Source: Bacillota bacterium (GTDB taxonomy: Bacteria > Bacillota > Dethiobacteria > DTU022). Taken from it: DNA of 7,595 nt. The DNA lies in the NCBI GenBank assembly GCA_012510325.1, contig JAAZIG010000280.1, forward strand, positions 1 through 7,595, given 5' to 3'. A program made the position numbers and the translations under genes. This document shows, piece after piece, positions 1 through 5,762 of this stretch (position 1 is its first letter; each line of letters opens with the position of its first letter). A model generated the notes under the pieces. The model searched no databases. It worked only from the letters and a program-made list of their open reading frames with translations, and was not told the origin of the DNA.

Positions 1-306
1 CAGCGCCTCCCGGAGCAGGGCCATCTCCCAGGCATCGCGCTCCGCATCGACCTCACCCAGCCCCGGAGCGGGCTCCTCACCATAGTAAAGTGGAGCAATA
101 TCGCCGCCCCCGCTCAGGAGAAGACCGCTTAAGGGATGGAGCAACCCTGCAGCGGCGGCAGCAGGCAAGGGAGGAAGCAGCAGGGGAAGCGCTCCGGCGT
201 CCTCAATCCGGGCGCAATAAGAGGAGGGAATCCAGAACCGCCCCCGGTGATAATCTCGATTGACCGTAATTCCGATGAGCGGTTTCCGGAGCGGTAGAGC
301 CGGCAT
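1..306 (-). CDS. Peptidase C26 / gamma-glutamyl-GABA hydrolase-like class I amidotransferase, N-terminal part
   Basis: The frame opens at an ATG (304-306) and runs off the left edge after 102 codons. A GGAG ribosome-binding site (317-320) lies 9 bases upstream of the ATG. Visible landmarks are the start strand PLIGITVNRDY (residues 9-19), the motif GLLLSGGGDIAPLYYGEEP (61-79) and the following ERDAWEMALLREAL (89-102). This order is typical of the peptidase C26 family (PuuD-like), which hydrolyses gamma-glutamyl amide bonds with a Cys-His-Glu triad. The nucleophilic Cys should lie roughly 15-25 residues past the edge, so activity cannot be judged here. The substrate is unknown; PuuD acts on gamma-glutamyl-GABA, but family members vary. 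The gene follows mazF on the same strand after a 99-base gap in which I see no convincing terminator, so it could be co-transcribed. The protein is probably cytoplasmic, as no signal peptide is visible. Confidence 0.88.
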   Translation of the reverse strand, partial: MPALPLRKPLIGITVNRDYHRGRFWIPSSYCARIEDAGALPLLLPPLPAAAAAGLLHPLSGLLLSGGGDIAPLYYGEEPAPGLGEVDAERDAWEMALLREAL

Positions 307-405
307 CGGTAGACGCTCCTTTTTCACAGGATCAAAAAAGCCCAACAGAAAGCAGTCTGCAGGACTACAGAGGCGGATCAAGCGGCGAATATTGCTTAAA
401 AGAGG

Positions 406-762
406 CTAGAATTCAATCAGGCCCAGACTGATCCGCAGGGAATCGTCGACCTGTTGCATGGCCTGTTCATCGAGTTCGGTGATCTTGTTTTGCAGCCTTT
501 GCTTGTCAATAGTGCGAACCTGCTCGAGCAAAACCACAGAATCCCGATCAAAATTGTATTCCCGGGCATCGAGCTCCACGTGCGTGGGCAGCTTTGCCTT
601 GTTGATCTGTGCAGTGATCGCCGCAACGATGACGGTCGGGCTGTAACGGTTGCCAACGTTATTTTGCACAACGAGCACCGGGCGCACCCCGCCCTGCTCA
701 GAGCCGACCACAGGGCTTAAATCAGCATAAAAGACAAAGCCGCGCCTCACTTCCACCGGCAT
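406..762 (-). CDS. mazF: MazF/EndoA endoribonuclease toxin
   Basis: A 118-residue PemK/MazF-family toxin. Members are sequence-specific, ribosome-independent mRNA interferases; B. subtilis EndoA cuts at U^ACAU. The match to B. subtilis EndoA is very strong along the whole length, including ADLSPVVGSEQGGVRPVLV (13-31), AAITAQI (47-53), KLPTHVELDA and LLEQVRTIDKQRL. The residues matching the catalytic Arg and Thr of EndoA (R25 and T48) are R27 and T50, so the toxin looks intact. Two starts are possible: GTG at 763-765 or ATG at 760-762. I chose the ATG because GGAG (767-770) then has a spacing of 4, against only 1 for the GTG. The ATG overlaps the mazE stop by one base (TGATG), indicating translational coupling. 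The length matches the family (about 116 residues). Specificity for the same RNA site is inferred from homology. Confidence 0.97.
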   Translation of the reverse strand: MPVEVRRGFVFYADLSPVVGSEQGGVRPVLVVQNNVGNRYSPTVIVAAITAQINKAKLPTHVELDAREYNFDRDSVVLLEQVRTIDKQRLQNKITELDEQAMQQVDDSLRISLGLIEF

Positions 763-1034
763 CACTCTCCGCTGACCAGTTTTTCCAGAATCTCGCCGGC
801 CTCATTTTCCGCATAAATTGCCTCCCGGGAAAGAGTGAGATTGATCCTGGCCATCTCCAGATATCCTTGCTGCATCCGTTCGCGGATCTGTCTTTTCTTC
901 CGCTCGCCGAGATACAGCTTCATCGCTTCACGGATAAATTCACTGCGGCTCCGGTTTTCCAGAGCCACGATCCCATCAACTTCAGTGAGAAGCTTCTGTG
1001 GCAGGCTGATCATGATCCTTTTCGTCTTGGCCAT
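762..1034 (-). CDS. mazE: MazE/EndoAI ribbon-helix-helix antitoxin
   Basis: A 90-residue antitoxin for the adjacent MazF. The N-terminal half (AKTKRIMISLPQKLLTEVDG, then ENRSRSEFIREAMKLYL) is a CopG-type ribbon-helix-helix fold: one beta strand used for DNA contact, then two helices. The C-terminal part (residues about 50-90), with RMQQGYLEMARINL and a terminal EKLVSGE, closely resembles B. subtilis EndoAI, whose C-terminal region binds and blocks EndoA. The start ATG (1032-1034) is chosen because a full GAGGAGG (1046-1052) lies 11 bases upstream; the resulting length matches EndoAI (about 93). A longer reading from a TTG at 1067 would bury that ribosome-binding site inside the gene. MazE proteins often repress their own promoter; no operator is proven here. 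Antitoxin before toxin with overlapping ends is the standard arrangement. Confidence 0.95.
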   Translation of the reverse strand: MAKTKRIMISLPQKLLTEVDGIVALENRSRSEFIREAMKLYLGERKKRQIRERMQQGYLEMARINLTLSREAIYAENEAGEILEKLVSGE

Positions 1035-1045
1035 GCTGCCGACCG

Positions 1046-1052
1046 CCTCCTC
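1046..1052 (-). promoter_or_regulatory. Strong ribosome-binding site of mazE
   Basis: The minus strand reads GAGGAGG, 11 bases before ATG 1034. It is the best Shine-Dalgarno match in the region and fixes the mazE start at 1034 rather than at an upstream TTG (1067). Confidence 0.8.
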
Positions 1053-1156
1053 AAATAGTGATAACAATAGGTCCGCAATCCCTGCATATGGGCTAGTGTA
1101 CGATTACGGTTAATAGTTATGCAGCCCGCGGCCAAAAAAGAAGCCGCCCCCCAAAT

Positions 1157-2329
1157 TTATCGGTTCTCCTGTTCCGTCCCCGCCCGACGGGTTCTGATAT
1201 GGCTGCGGGGCACCCTTGTCCCAACATTGCAGAGCAGTTCATAGTTTATTGTTCCCAAAAGTGCGGCCACCTCTTCAACGGCGATATGCTCCGGGCCCCG
1301 GCCCCCGTATAAGATCACTTCATCGCCGGGGGCGGCGCCTTCGATCCCGCTGACATCGATCATCAGCTGGTCCATACAGATGCGCCCGACAACCGGCGCC
1401 CGCCGGCCGCGGACCAGCACTTCCCCCCGGTTGGAAAGCGCCCGCTGGTAACCGTCGGCATAACCGGCGGACACTGTCGCCACGACGGTGTCTTTGGCGG
1501 TGTGAAAAGTTCTGCCGTAGCTGAGCGGCGTTTGGGGGGGGACTTTTTTCAAAAAGGATATTTTGCTTTTCAGCAACATCGCCGGTTCCAGCTTGACTGC
1601 AGCCTTTTGCTGCACCCATGGTGAAGGGTAATAACCGTAGAGAGCGATCCCGATGCGGACCAGATTGTAACGCGATTGCGGATAGAGCAGCGCGGCGGCG
1701 CTGTTGGCCGCGTGGCACAATGGAGGGTGCACGCCCCGTTCCCCGGCGCCGGCCAGAGCGCTCTCAAAAAGGGAAAGCTGCTCTGCGGTGTACGCCGCCC
1801 CTGCTTCATCATCGGCCGACGACAGGTGTGTAAAAACCCCTTCCAGTTCCAGCCCGGGAAGGCGGGAAAGCACATCCATCAGCTCAATCGATTCTGCCGG
1901 GGAAACCCCCAGCCGTCCCATCCCCGTATCGATTTTCAGATGCACCGGCCAGCGCCGGCTCCGCGATGAAAAGTAGCGGCTAAAGAGCCCGGCTGTCTCC
2001 AGATCGCAGACGGTCGGCGTGAGGCGGTACTCCAGCAGCTGCGGGCTGTCCGCAGGATCGGTGTGGCCGAGCAGCAGGATAGGCGCATCGATCCCGGCCC
2101 GGCGGAGAGCAGCCCCCTCGTCGATAAGGGCAACGCCCAGCCAAGAGGCCCCCGCTTCGAGGACAACCCGGGCCACCTCAACGGCGCCGTGCCCGTAACC
2201 GTCCGCTTTAACCACAGCCATGATCGCCACATCCGGGCCCAGCAGACGGCACAGTTCATTCAGGTTGTGCTCAATACAATCGAGATCGATCTCCGCCCTG
2301 GTCGGGCGCTGGTGAAAAGGCGAGCCCAT
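1157..2329 (-). CDS. alr: Alanine racemase
   Basis: A 390-residue fold-type III PLP enzyme that interconverts L- and D-alanine in the cytoplasm, supplying D-Ala for peptidoglycan. The PLP lysine is K41 in AVVKADGYGHGA. The second catalytic base is Y271 in LSYGRTF, the counterpart of Tyr265 in the Geobacillus enzyme. LKIDTGMGRLG (131-141) carries K132, the usual carbamylated lysine position, and R139. HLSSADDE (168-175), RIGIALYGY (225-233) and GRICMDQLMIDVS (315-327) are also typical. The TIM barrel covers about residues 10-245 and the C-terminal beta domain the rest. The ATG at 2327-2329 has GGGAG (2337-2341) 7 bases upstream. The gene is complete and of normal length. It lies 159 bases after thrB with no clear terminator between, and 122 bases before mazE; alr-mazE-mazF order also occurs in Bacillus. 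Whether it is the biosynthetic or a sporulation paralogue cannot be decided here; the MazEF neighbourhood matches B. subtilis alrA. Confidence 0.98.
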   Translation of the reverse strand: MGSPFHQRPTRAEIDLDCIEHNLNELCRLLGPDVAIMAVVKADGYGHGAVEVARVVLEAGASWLGVALIDEGAALRRAGIDAPILLLGHTDPADSPQLLEYRLTPTVCDLETAGLFSRYFSSRSRRWPVHLKIDTGMGRLGVSPAESIELMDVLSRLPGLELEGVFTHLSSADDEAGAAYTAEQLSLFESALAGAGERGVHPPLCHAANSAAALLYPQSRYNLVRIGIALYGYYPSPWVQQKAAVKLEPAMLLKSKISFLKKVPPQTPLSYGRTFHTAKDTVVATVSAGYADGYQRALSNRGEVLVRGRRAPVVGRICMDQLMIDVSGIEGAAPGDEVILYGGRGPEHIAVEEVAALLGTINYELLCNVGTRVPRSHIRTRRAGTEQENR

Positions 2330-2400
2330 TGAAACACTCCCATCAAGATCTGCTGCAGCAGGTGAAGAACAACACCCACAATCCTGCCGGTATTGCTTAT

Positions 2401-2430
2401 CTTATTCCACAGAAGTAACGCGACTCCTGC
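2401..2430 (-). other. Unassigned intergenic motif upstream of alr
   Basis: On the minus strand the thrB-alr gap (2330-2488) contains GCAGGAGT followed, after 12 bases, by TCTGTGGAATAAG just before a second GCAGGATT (about 2385-2392). The gap also holds a perfect 12-base palindrome, CTGCTGCAGCAG (2350-2361). I see no strong hairpin with a T run and no convincing sigma-A promoter, so how alr is transcribed is unresolved. The motif is described only as seen; no function is assigned. Confidence 0.25.
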
Positions 2431-2488
2431 AGCAAATATTTACCATGGGGGTGGTTGTCTTCCGGCATCCCTTCCGACTGCGCCGTGT

Positions 2489-3415
2489 TTAAATAATGCG
2501 GGCGGCCCCGCAGTGGTCGGTGGTGGTGGAGATGATGCGGCAGCCAATCCCGGCCCCGGCAAAAGCGCCCCGCAGGGCGGCGGCAATACTTTCTCCCCGT
2601 GGATCGGAGGACCCGCGCTCGAACCAGAAAGCGATGATCGAGGGACCGGCGCCGCTGAGCGCCGCCGCGCCCGCTCCGGCGGTACGGGCTGCAGCCAGGG
2701 CCGCTTCAGCGCCGGGGATCAGCGGAAGGCGGTACGGCTGGTGCAGACGATCGTCAACCGCCCAACTGAGGGGTTCTTCATCACCCGTAAGCAGAGCAGC
2801 GGTTAAAGCAGCGGTGCGCCCCAGATTGAAGACGGCATCGTCCCGCATAATCTGCTCCGGAAGCACCCGCCGCGCCTCGTCGGTAGGAAATGGGAAATCG
2901 GGCAGCGCCACCTGCAGCTGCAGTTTTTCTGAGGGAAGGATGCGGTGAGTGCGCCAACGCCCCCCCTTGCGACCGCAGATAAGCATACCCCCAAAGAGAG
3001 CCGGGGCCACATTATCCGGATGCCCCTCGAGAGCTATGGCCAGCTCCAGGAGCCGTTCCCGGCTGGGCTGCTCCGGTAAAAAAGCGCTGGCGGCAAACAG
3101 GCCGCCGACGATGGCGGCGGCACTTGAACCGAGTCCGGAAGCGGGGGGAATGCGGTTGTGCTGGAGCAGCTTCCAGGGCGGAGGGGTCAGCCCGGCCGCT
3201 TGGAAAAGAGCATCAGCCGCCTTCAGTGAAAGATGGCTCCCATCGCGGGGCAGCAGGGAGGACCCCTCCCCGGTAATCTCGACCGCTGGCTCAGGCCCCG
3301 CCGCAACCGACAGGGTCAGCTCATTGTATAGCTGCAGTGCCAGGCCGATGCTGTCAAACCCCGGCCCCAGATTGGCGCTTGTGGCAGGAACCCTTACTTT
3401 GATTTTTCTTTCCAT
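2489..3415 (-). CDS. thrB: Homoserine kinase
   Basis: A 308-residue GHMP-superfamily kinase that phosphorylates L-homoserine with ATP to O-phospho-L-homoserine, the fourth step from aspartate to threonine. The N-terminal VRVPATSANLGPGFDSIGLAL (7-27) is the family signature. The ATP-binding glycine/serine loop PPASGLGSSAAA is at 90-101. EGHPDNVAP (130-138) contains the conserved active-site Asp region, and LSGAGPSIIAF (253-263) is the C-terminal GHMP motif. The length is normal. I prefer the ATG at 3413-3415 because the G-rich GGTGGG lies 4 bases upstream. A GTG at 3422-3424 is in frame but has no spaced ribosome-binding site. The gap to hom is only 15 bases, so the two form one transcription unit. 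thrC is not next to it, unlike the hom-thrC-thrB order of B. subtilis. Confidence 0.96.
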   Translation of the reverse strand: MERKIKVRVPATSANLGPGFDSIGLALQLYNELTLSVAAGPEPAVEITGEGSSLLPRDGSHLSLKAADALFQAAGLTPPPWKLLQHNRIPPASGLGSSAAAIVGGLFAASAFLPEQPSRERLLELAIALEGHPDNVAPALFGGMLICGRKGGRWRTHRILPSEKLQLQVALPDFPFPTDEARRVLPEQIMRDDAVFNLGRTAALTAALLTGDEEPLSWAVDDRLHQPYRLPLIPGAEAALAAARTAGAGAAALSGAGPSIIAFWFERGSSDPRGESIAAALRGAFAGAGIGCRIISTTTDHCGAARII

Positions 3416-3430
3416 TTTTCCCACCCCCCG

Positions 3431-4723
3431 CTACGCGAGAACACGGAAGACACTGGGATCGGGTTCGATGGCCGGCAACCGGGCCACCCTTTGCAGGGAG
3501 CGGTTAAACCGTTCTTCGTTAACATCGTGGGTCACCAAAACAATCTCGGCGATGCCGTTTTGCCTGCGCTTCTGGATAATCATATCCAGACTGACCTCTT
3601 CTTCGCCAAATGCTGCCGCCAGAGCCCCAAAAACTCCGGGACGGTCCCGGGCCAGAAGGCGCACATAAAAACGGGAAGTGAGCGCGGCAGGAGGCAGCAG
3701 GGTGGGCTTGCGGTTGCTGTTTGGAGGGGCCCCTTCGGCACCACCATGCTGCAGGGAACGTGCGACCTCGATGATATCGGCAACCACGGCGCTGGCCGTG
3801 GGCAAAGCGCCGGCGCCGCGCCCGTAAAACATAGCCTCACCGATAAGATCGCCTTTGATAAAGATGGCGTTGAACTCATCCTGAACCGTGGCCAGGGGAT
3901 GGGCCAGCGGCACCAGCGCCGGATAAACCCCCAGGGCAAGCCCTTCCGGCTTTTCCTCCGCCACCGCCAGAAGCTTGATCGTGTAACCGAGCTCACGGGC
4001 ATAGTGAATATCGGCTCTGGTCACACCGGTGATCCCCCGGGTGGGAAAATCATCGGGATTCAAGGAACAGTTAAAAGCAATCCCGGCCAGGATGGTCAGC
4101 TTATAAGCTGCATCTCTCCCCTCCAGATCGCTGGAGGGATCGGCCTCGGCAAAACCGAGCTCCCGCGCTTTGTCCAGTGCTTCCTGGAAGTCCATATCAT
4201 CCAGGAACATCCGGGTGAGAATATAGTTGGTCGTACCGTTGATAATACCGATCATCCGCTCGATGCGATTGGCCACCAGACAGCGTTTCAGGGGACGGAT
4301 CAGGGGGATCCCCCCGCCCACGCTGGCCTCGTAGAAAATATTCCGCCCGCAGCGGCGGGCCAGCTGCAGCAGCTCCCGGCCATGCTGAGCCATCAGATCT
4401 TTGTTGGCGGTAACAACATGTTTCCCTTCTTGCAGCGCCGTGCTGATCAGGGTACGCGCCGGCTCGATTCCGCCCATGAGCTCTACTACGACATCGATGG
4501 AAGGATCTTTGATGACCGTGTCAGGATCAGTGGTATAGGTTTGCGGGGGTAACTCGACGGTCCTGCCTCTGGCAGGATCCCGCACCAGCACCCGCTCCAG
4601 CAGCAGCCTTGCCCCGGTCTTGCCGGCCAGCAATTCCCCGCTGTCTTCGATGATCTGAGCCACACCGCCCCCGACCGTGCCCATTCCCAGCAGGCCAATC
4701 TTAACAGTTTCCCCAGAGCTCAA
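3431..4723 (-). CDS. hom: Homoserine dehydrogenase with C-terminal ACT domain
   Basis: A 430-residue enzyme reducing L-aspartate 4-semialdehyde to L-homoserine with NAD(P)H, the branch point to threonine and methionine. The Rossmann nucleotide loop GLLGMGTVGGGV is at 10-21 and TANKDLMA at 105-112. The catalytic domain has EASVGGGIPLI (132-142), INGTTNYIL (161-169) and AEADPSSDLEGRDAAYKL (192-209). E193, D204 and K208 match the spacing of yeast Glu208, Asp219 and Lys223. An ACT domain occupies about 351-420 (FYVRLLARDRPGVFGAL onward), the usual site of threonine feedback in this enzyme type. The start is TTG (4721-4723); an in-frame TAA lies 18 bases upstream and no other start precedes the nucleotide loop. 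AAGGGAG (4734-4740) is 10 bases upstream of it. The weak TTG may limit yield. It is transcribed from its own promoter (4757-4785), with thrB following. Confidence 0.97.
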   Translation of the reverse strand: MSSGETVKIGLLGMGTVGGGVAQIIEDSGELLAGKTGARLLLERVLVRDPARGRTVELPPQTYTTDPDTVIKDPSIDVVVELMGGIEPARTLISTALQEGKHVVTANKDLMAQHGRELLQLARRCGRNIFYEASVGGGIPLIRPLKRCLVANRIERMIGIINGTTNYILTRMFLDDMDFQEALDKARELGFAEADPSSDLEGRDAAYKLTILAGIAFNCSLNPDDFPTRGITGVTRADIHYARELGYTIKLLAVAEEKPEGLALGVYPALVPLAHPLATVQDEFNAIFIKGDLIGEAMFYGRGAGALPTASAVVADIIEVARSLQHGGAEGAPPNSNRKPTLLPPAALTSRFYVRLLARDRPGVFGALAAAFGEEEVSLDMIIQKRRQNGIAEIVLVTHDVNEERFNRSLQRVARLPAIEPDPSVFRVLA

Positions 4724-4756
4724 TCCCTGATCTCTCCCTTATTAATATTTCGGCTA

Positions 4757-4785
4757 ATTATACCATACGCTCCGAAGCTTGTCCG
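4757..4785 (-). promoter_or_regulatory. Sigma-A promoter of hom-thrB with extended -10
   Basis: The minus strand carries a perfect -10 box, TATAAT (4757-4762), preceded by TGG (an extended -10 TGn). After an exact 17-base spacer lies a -35 box CGGACA (4780-4785), four of six matching TTGACA. Transcription should begin near 4750, leaving a leader of about 27 bases before the hom TTG, too short for a T-box or attenuator. An inverted repeat CTCCG-N9-CGGAG (4770-4788) spans the spacer and overlaps the -35, so it could be an operator; this last point is inference. Confidence 0.8.
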
Positions 4786-4794
4786 GAGAGCGCT

Positions 4795-4820
4795 AAAAAT
4801 ACCGGTGCTGCGCACCGGTA
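4795..4820 (-). terminator. Rho-independent terminator after the Cys-rich gene
   Basis: A perfect 9-bp stem with a 3-base loop (TACCGGTGC GCA GCACCGGTA on the minus strand, 4800-4820) is followed directly by TTTTT (4795-4799). It begins 16 bases after the stop of the Cys-rich gene and ends 10 bases before the hom -35 box, so it separates the two units. There is no T run on the plus-strand side, so it acts in the minus direction only. Confidence 0.9.
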
Positions 4821-4836
4821 GAAAATATTGAATCGG

Positions 4837-5544
4837 TCAATCTTCCTCACCATTGCCTTCGTCGCTGGGGATCTCTGCGCTGGGAGGCGGACACGGCTGC
4901 GGTGGGAAAGGCGGCCATGGAGGCGTGTATTGGGGACAGCCCCCCTCCTGGCAATCGGCCGGTTCTTCGCAAAAGCCGTACGCAGGTACTGCCAGCTGCA
5001 CAAGAGCCACCAGCCTGACAAGCAGCAACTTGTAGACACAACAGGTGACCTCCTGAGGACCGGAAATGAAACAATCGGGACAATCAAGGAAAACTTCGCA
5101 TTGCACAAAAAGCCGTTTATCAAAAATCCGGTCGCTTAGGATCACCGTTTTTTCAAAATAGATCGGGTCGCTGGTAAAATACTTGTATCCGGCCTGATCA
5201 ATATAGGCAAACCGGAAGCGGTACCAAAACGAAATTTTGGCGCGCAGCGTGTTCGGTATTTTCTTGCAAATAAAAGGGTGCTTCTTATCGATGACCAATT
5301 CGGCATCAAGACAGTTCACTTCCTCAAGTGGTCCACAGGCAATCCCGTGCAGGTCGGTAATCACTTCGCTGGTTTCCTCACTCTTGCAGAATTCATAGAT
5401 CTTCTCGGTTCTAATGCAGACGATCTCTACAGGATTGGGCAGATGCGTCGGCTTATATTCAGAGTGAACCGGGCGATTGTAAAATTCTACGCCTTTTTTC
5501 TGTTTAAAACCGGGATAGCCGCTATCTTTACTGCATCCCATCAT
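4837..5544 (-). CDS. Cys-rich hypothetical protein, possible spore-coat component
   Basis: I do not recognise a named family. The frame encodes 235 residues from ATG 5544 (or 234 from ATG 5541); AAAGGAGGG (5549-5557) sits 5 or 8 bases upstream. There is no signal peptide. There are 15 Cys (about 6%), including the pairs CPDC (155-158) and CC (168-169). In order: a basic Tyr-rich start; VCIRTEKIYEFC (42-53); a probably beta-rich core (85-165) with aromatic stretches such as FWYRFRFAYI; a hydrophobic LLLVRLVALVQLAVPAYGFC stretch (173-192); a Pro-rich segment PPWPPFPPQPCPPP (208-221); and an acidic tail. The beta-rich core, clustered Cys, Pro-rich end and sporulation-like promoter recall proteins of clostridial spore coats. 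That role is inference. The hydrophobic stretch holds a charged Arg and is probably beta structure, not a membrane helix. The gene is monocistronic: a terminator follows and a divergent gene lies upstream. Confidence 0.85.
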   Translation of the reverse strand: MMGCSKDSGYPGFKQKKGVEFYNRPVHSEYKPTHLPNPVEIVCIRTEKIYEFCKSEETSEVITDLHGIACGPLEEVNCLDAELVIDKKHPFICKKIPNTLRAKISFWYRFRFAYIDQAGYKYFTSDPIYFEKTVILSDRIFDKRLFVQCEVFLDCPDCFISGPQEVTCCVYKLLLVRLVALVQLAVPAYGFCEEPADCQEGGCPQYTPPWPPFPPQPCPPPSAEIPSDEGNGEED

Positions 5545-5548
5545 ACAA

Positions 5549-5557
5549 CCCTCCTTT
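5549..5557 (-). promoter_or_regulatory. Ribosome-binding site of the Cys-rich gene
   Basis: The minus strand reads AAAGGAGGG just before two consecutive ATG codons (5542-5544 and 5539-5541). This rules out the longer reading from 5619 and fixes the start to one of these two codons. Confidence 0.8.
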
Positions 5558-5608
5558 ACACATTGATAGATGAGCGATATGCAAAAAATGTGGATTGTGC
5601 TCAATGAC

Positions 5609-5635
5609 ATTGTATGCATTCATCCCGGTAAGGTG
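5609..5635 (-). promoter_or_regulatory. Candidate mother-cell (sigma-E/sigma-K type) promoter
   Basis: On the minus strand CATACAAT (5609-5616) matches the B. subtilis sigma-E -10 consensus CATACAnT. CACC (5632-5635) lies 15 bases further upstream, resembling the AC/ACC -35 element of sigma-K promoters (-10 CATAnnnTA). A good sigma-E -35 is not seen, so it is a hybrid. Transcription would start near 5602, about 58 bases before the ATG of the Cys-rich gene. The rest of the 5545-5762 spacer shows only a weak plus-strand pair TTGATC (5701-5706) and TAGATT (5723-5728), 16 bases apart, for the divergent gene. Confidence 0.5.
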
Positions 5636-5747
5636 ATCTTAAATTTGGACCTGCCGGATAAACATTCAACTGCAGCCGCGCTCATTTCTGGACATGCTTC
5701 TTGATCGTTTCGCCGGGGCATATAGATTAGTGAATAGTACTAACCGC

Positions 5748-5753
5748 GGAGGG
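5748..5753 (+). promoter_or_regulatory. Ribosome-binding site of the propeller/coiled-coil gene
   Basis: GGAGGG lies 10 bases before ATG 5763. It falls inside the longer open frame from ATG 5694, which has no comparable site, so the start at 5763 is preferred. A TTG at 5757 is also in frame but only 4 bases from the site. Confidence 0.7.
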
Positions 5754-5762
5754 AAATTGAAG

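Noticed and set aside
1035..1067. Longer mazE from a TTG at 1065-1067
   Set aside because: The added residues would contain the GAGGAGG ribosome-binding site and have no counterpart in EndoAI.
1128..1147. Hairpin GCGGC-N10-GCCGC between alr and mazE as a terminator
   Set aside because: The stem is only 5 bp, the loop is 10 bases, and no T run follows on either strand.
2404..2448. A 14-codon minus-strand open frame in the thrB-alr gap as a leader peptide
   Set aside because: No Shine-Dalgarno sequence precedes it and it has no run of Thr, Ala or other regulatory codons.
2949..3668. A 239-codon plus-strand open frame across thrB and the end of hom
   Set aside because: It is low-complexity, Arg/Ser-rich translation of the reverse strand of two clear genes.
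3491..4552. A 353-codon plus-strand open frame antisense to hom
   Set aside because: hom has all catalytic motifs in the other strand; the antisense frame has no recognisable family and no good ribosome-binding site, and is a by-product of GC-rich codon use.
4724..4756. T-box or amino-acid attenuator upstream of hom
   Set aside because: With the promoter at 4757-4785 the leader is only about 27 bases, and the hairpin further upstream terminates the preceding gene instead.
5545..5619. Longer Cys-rich protein from 5619
   Set aside because: It would place the AAAGGAGGG site inside the gene and start too close to the candidate promoter's -10 box.
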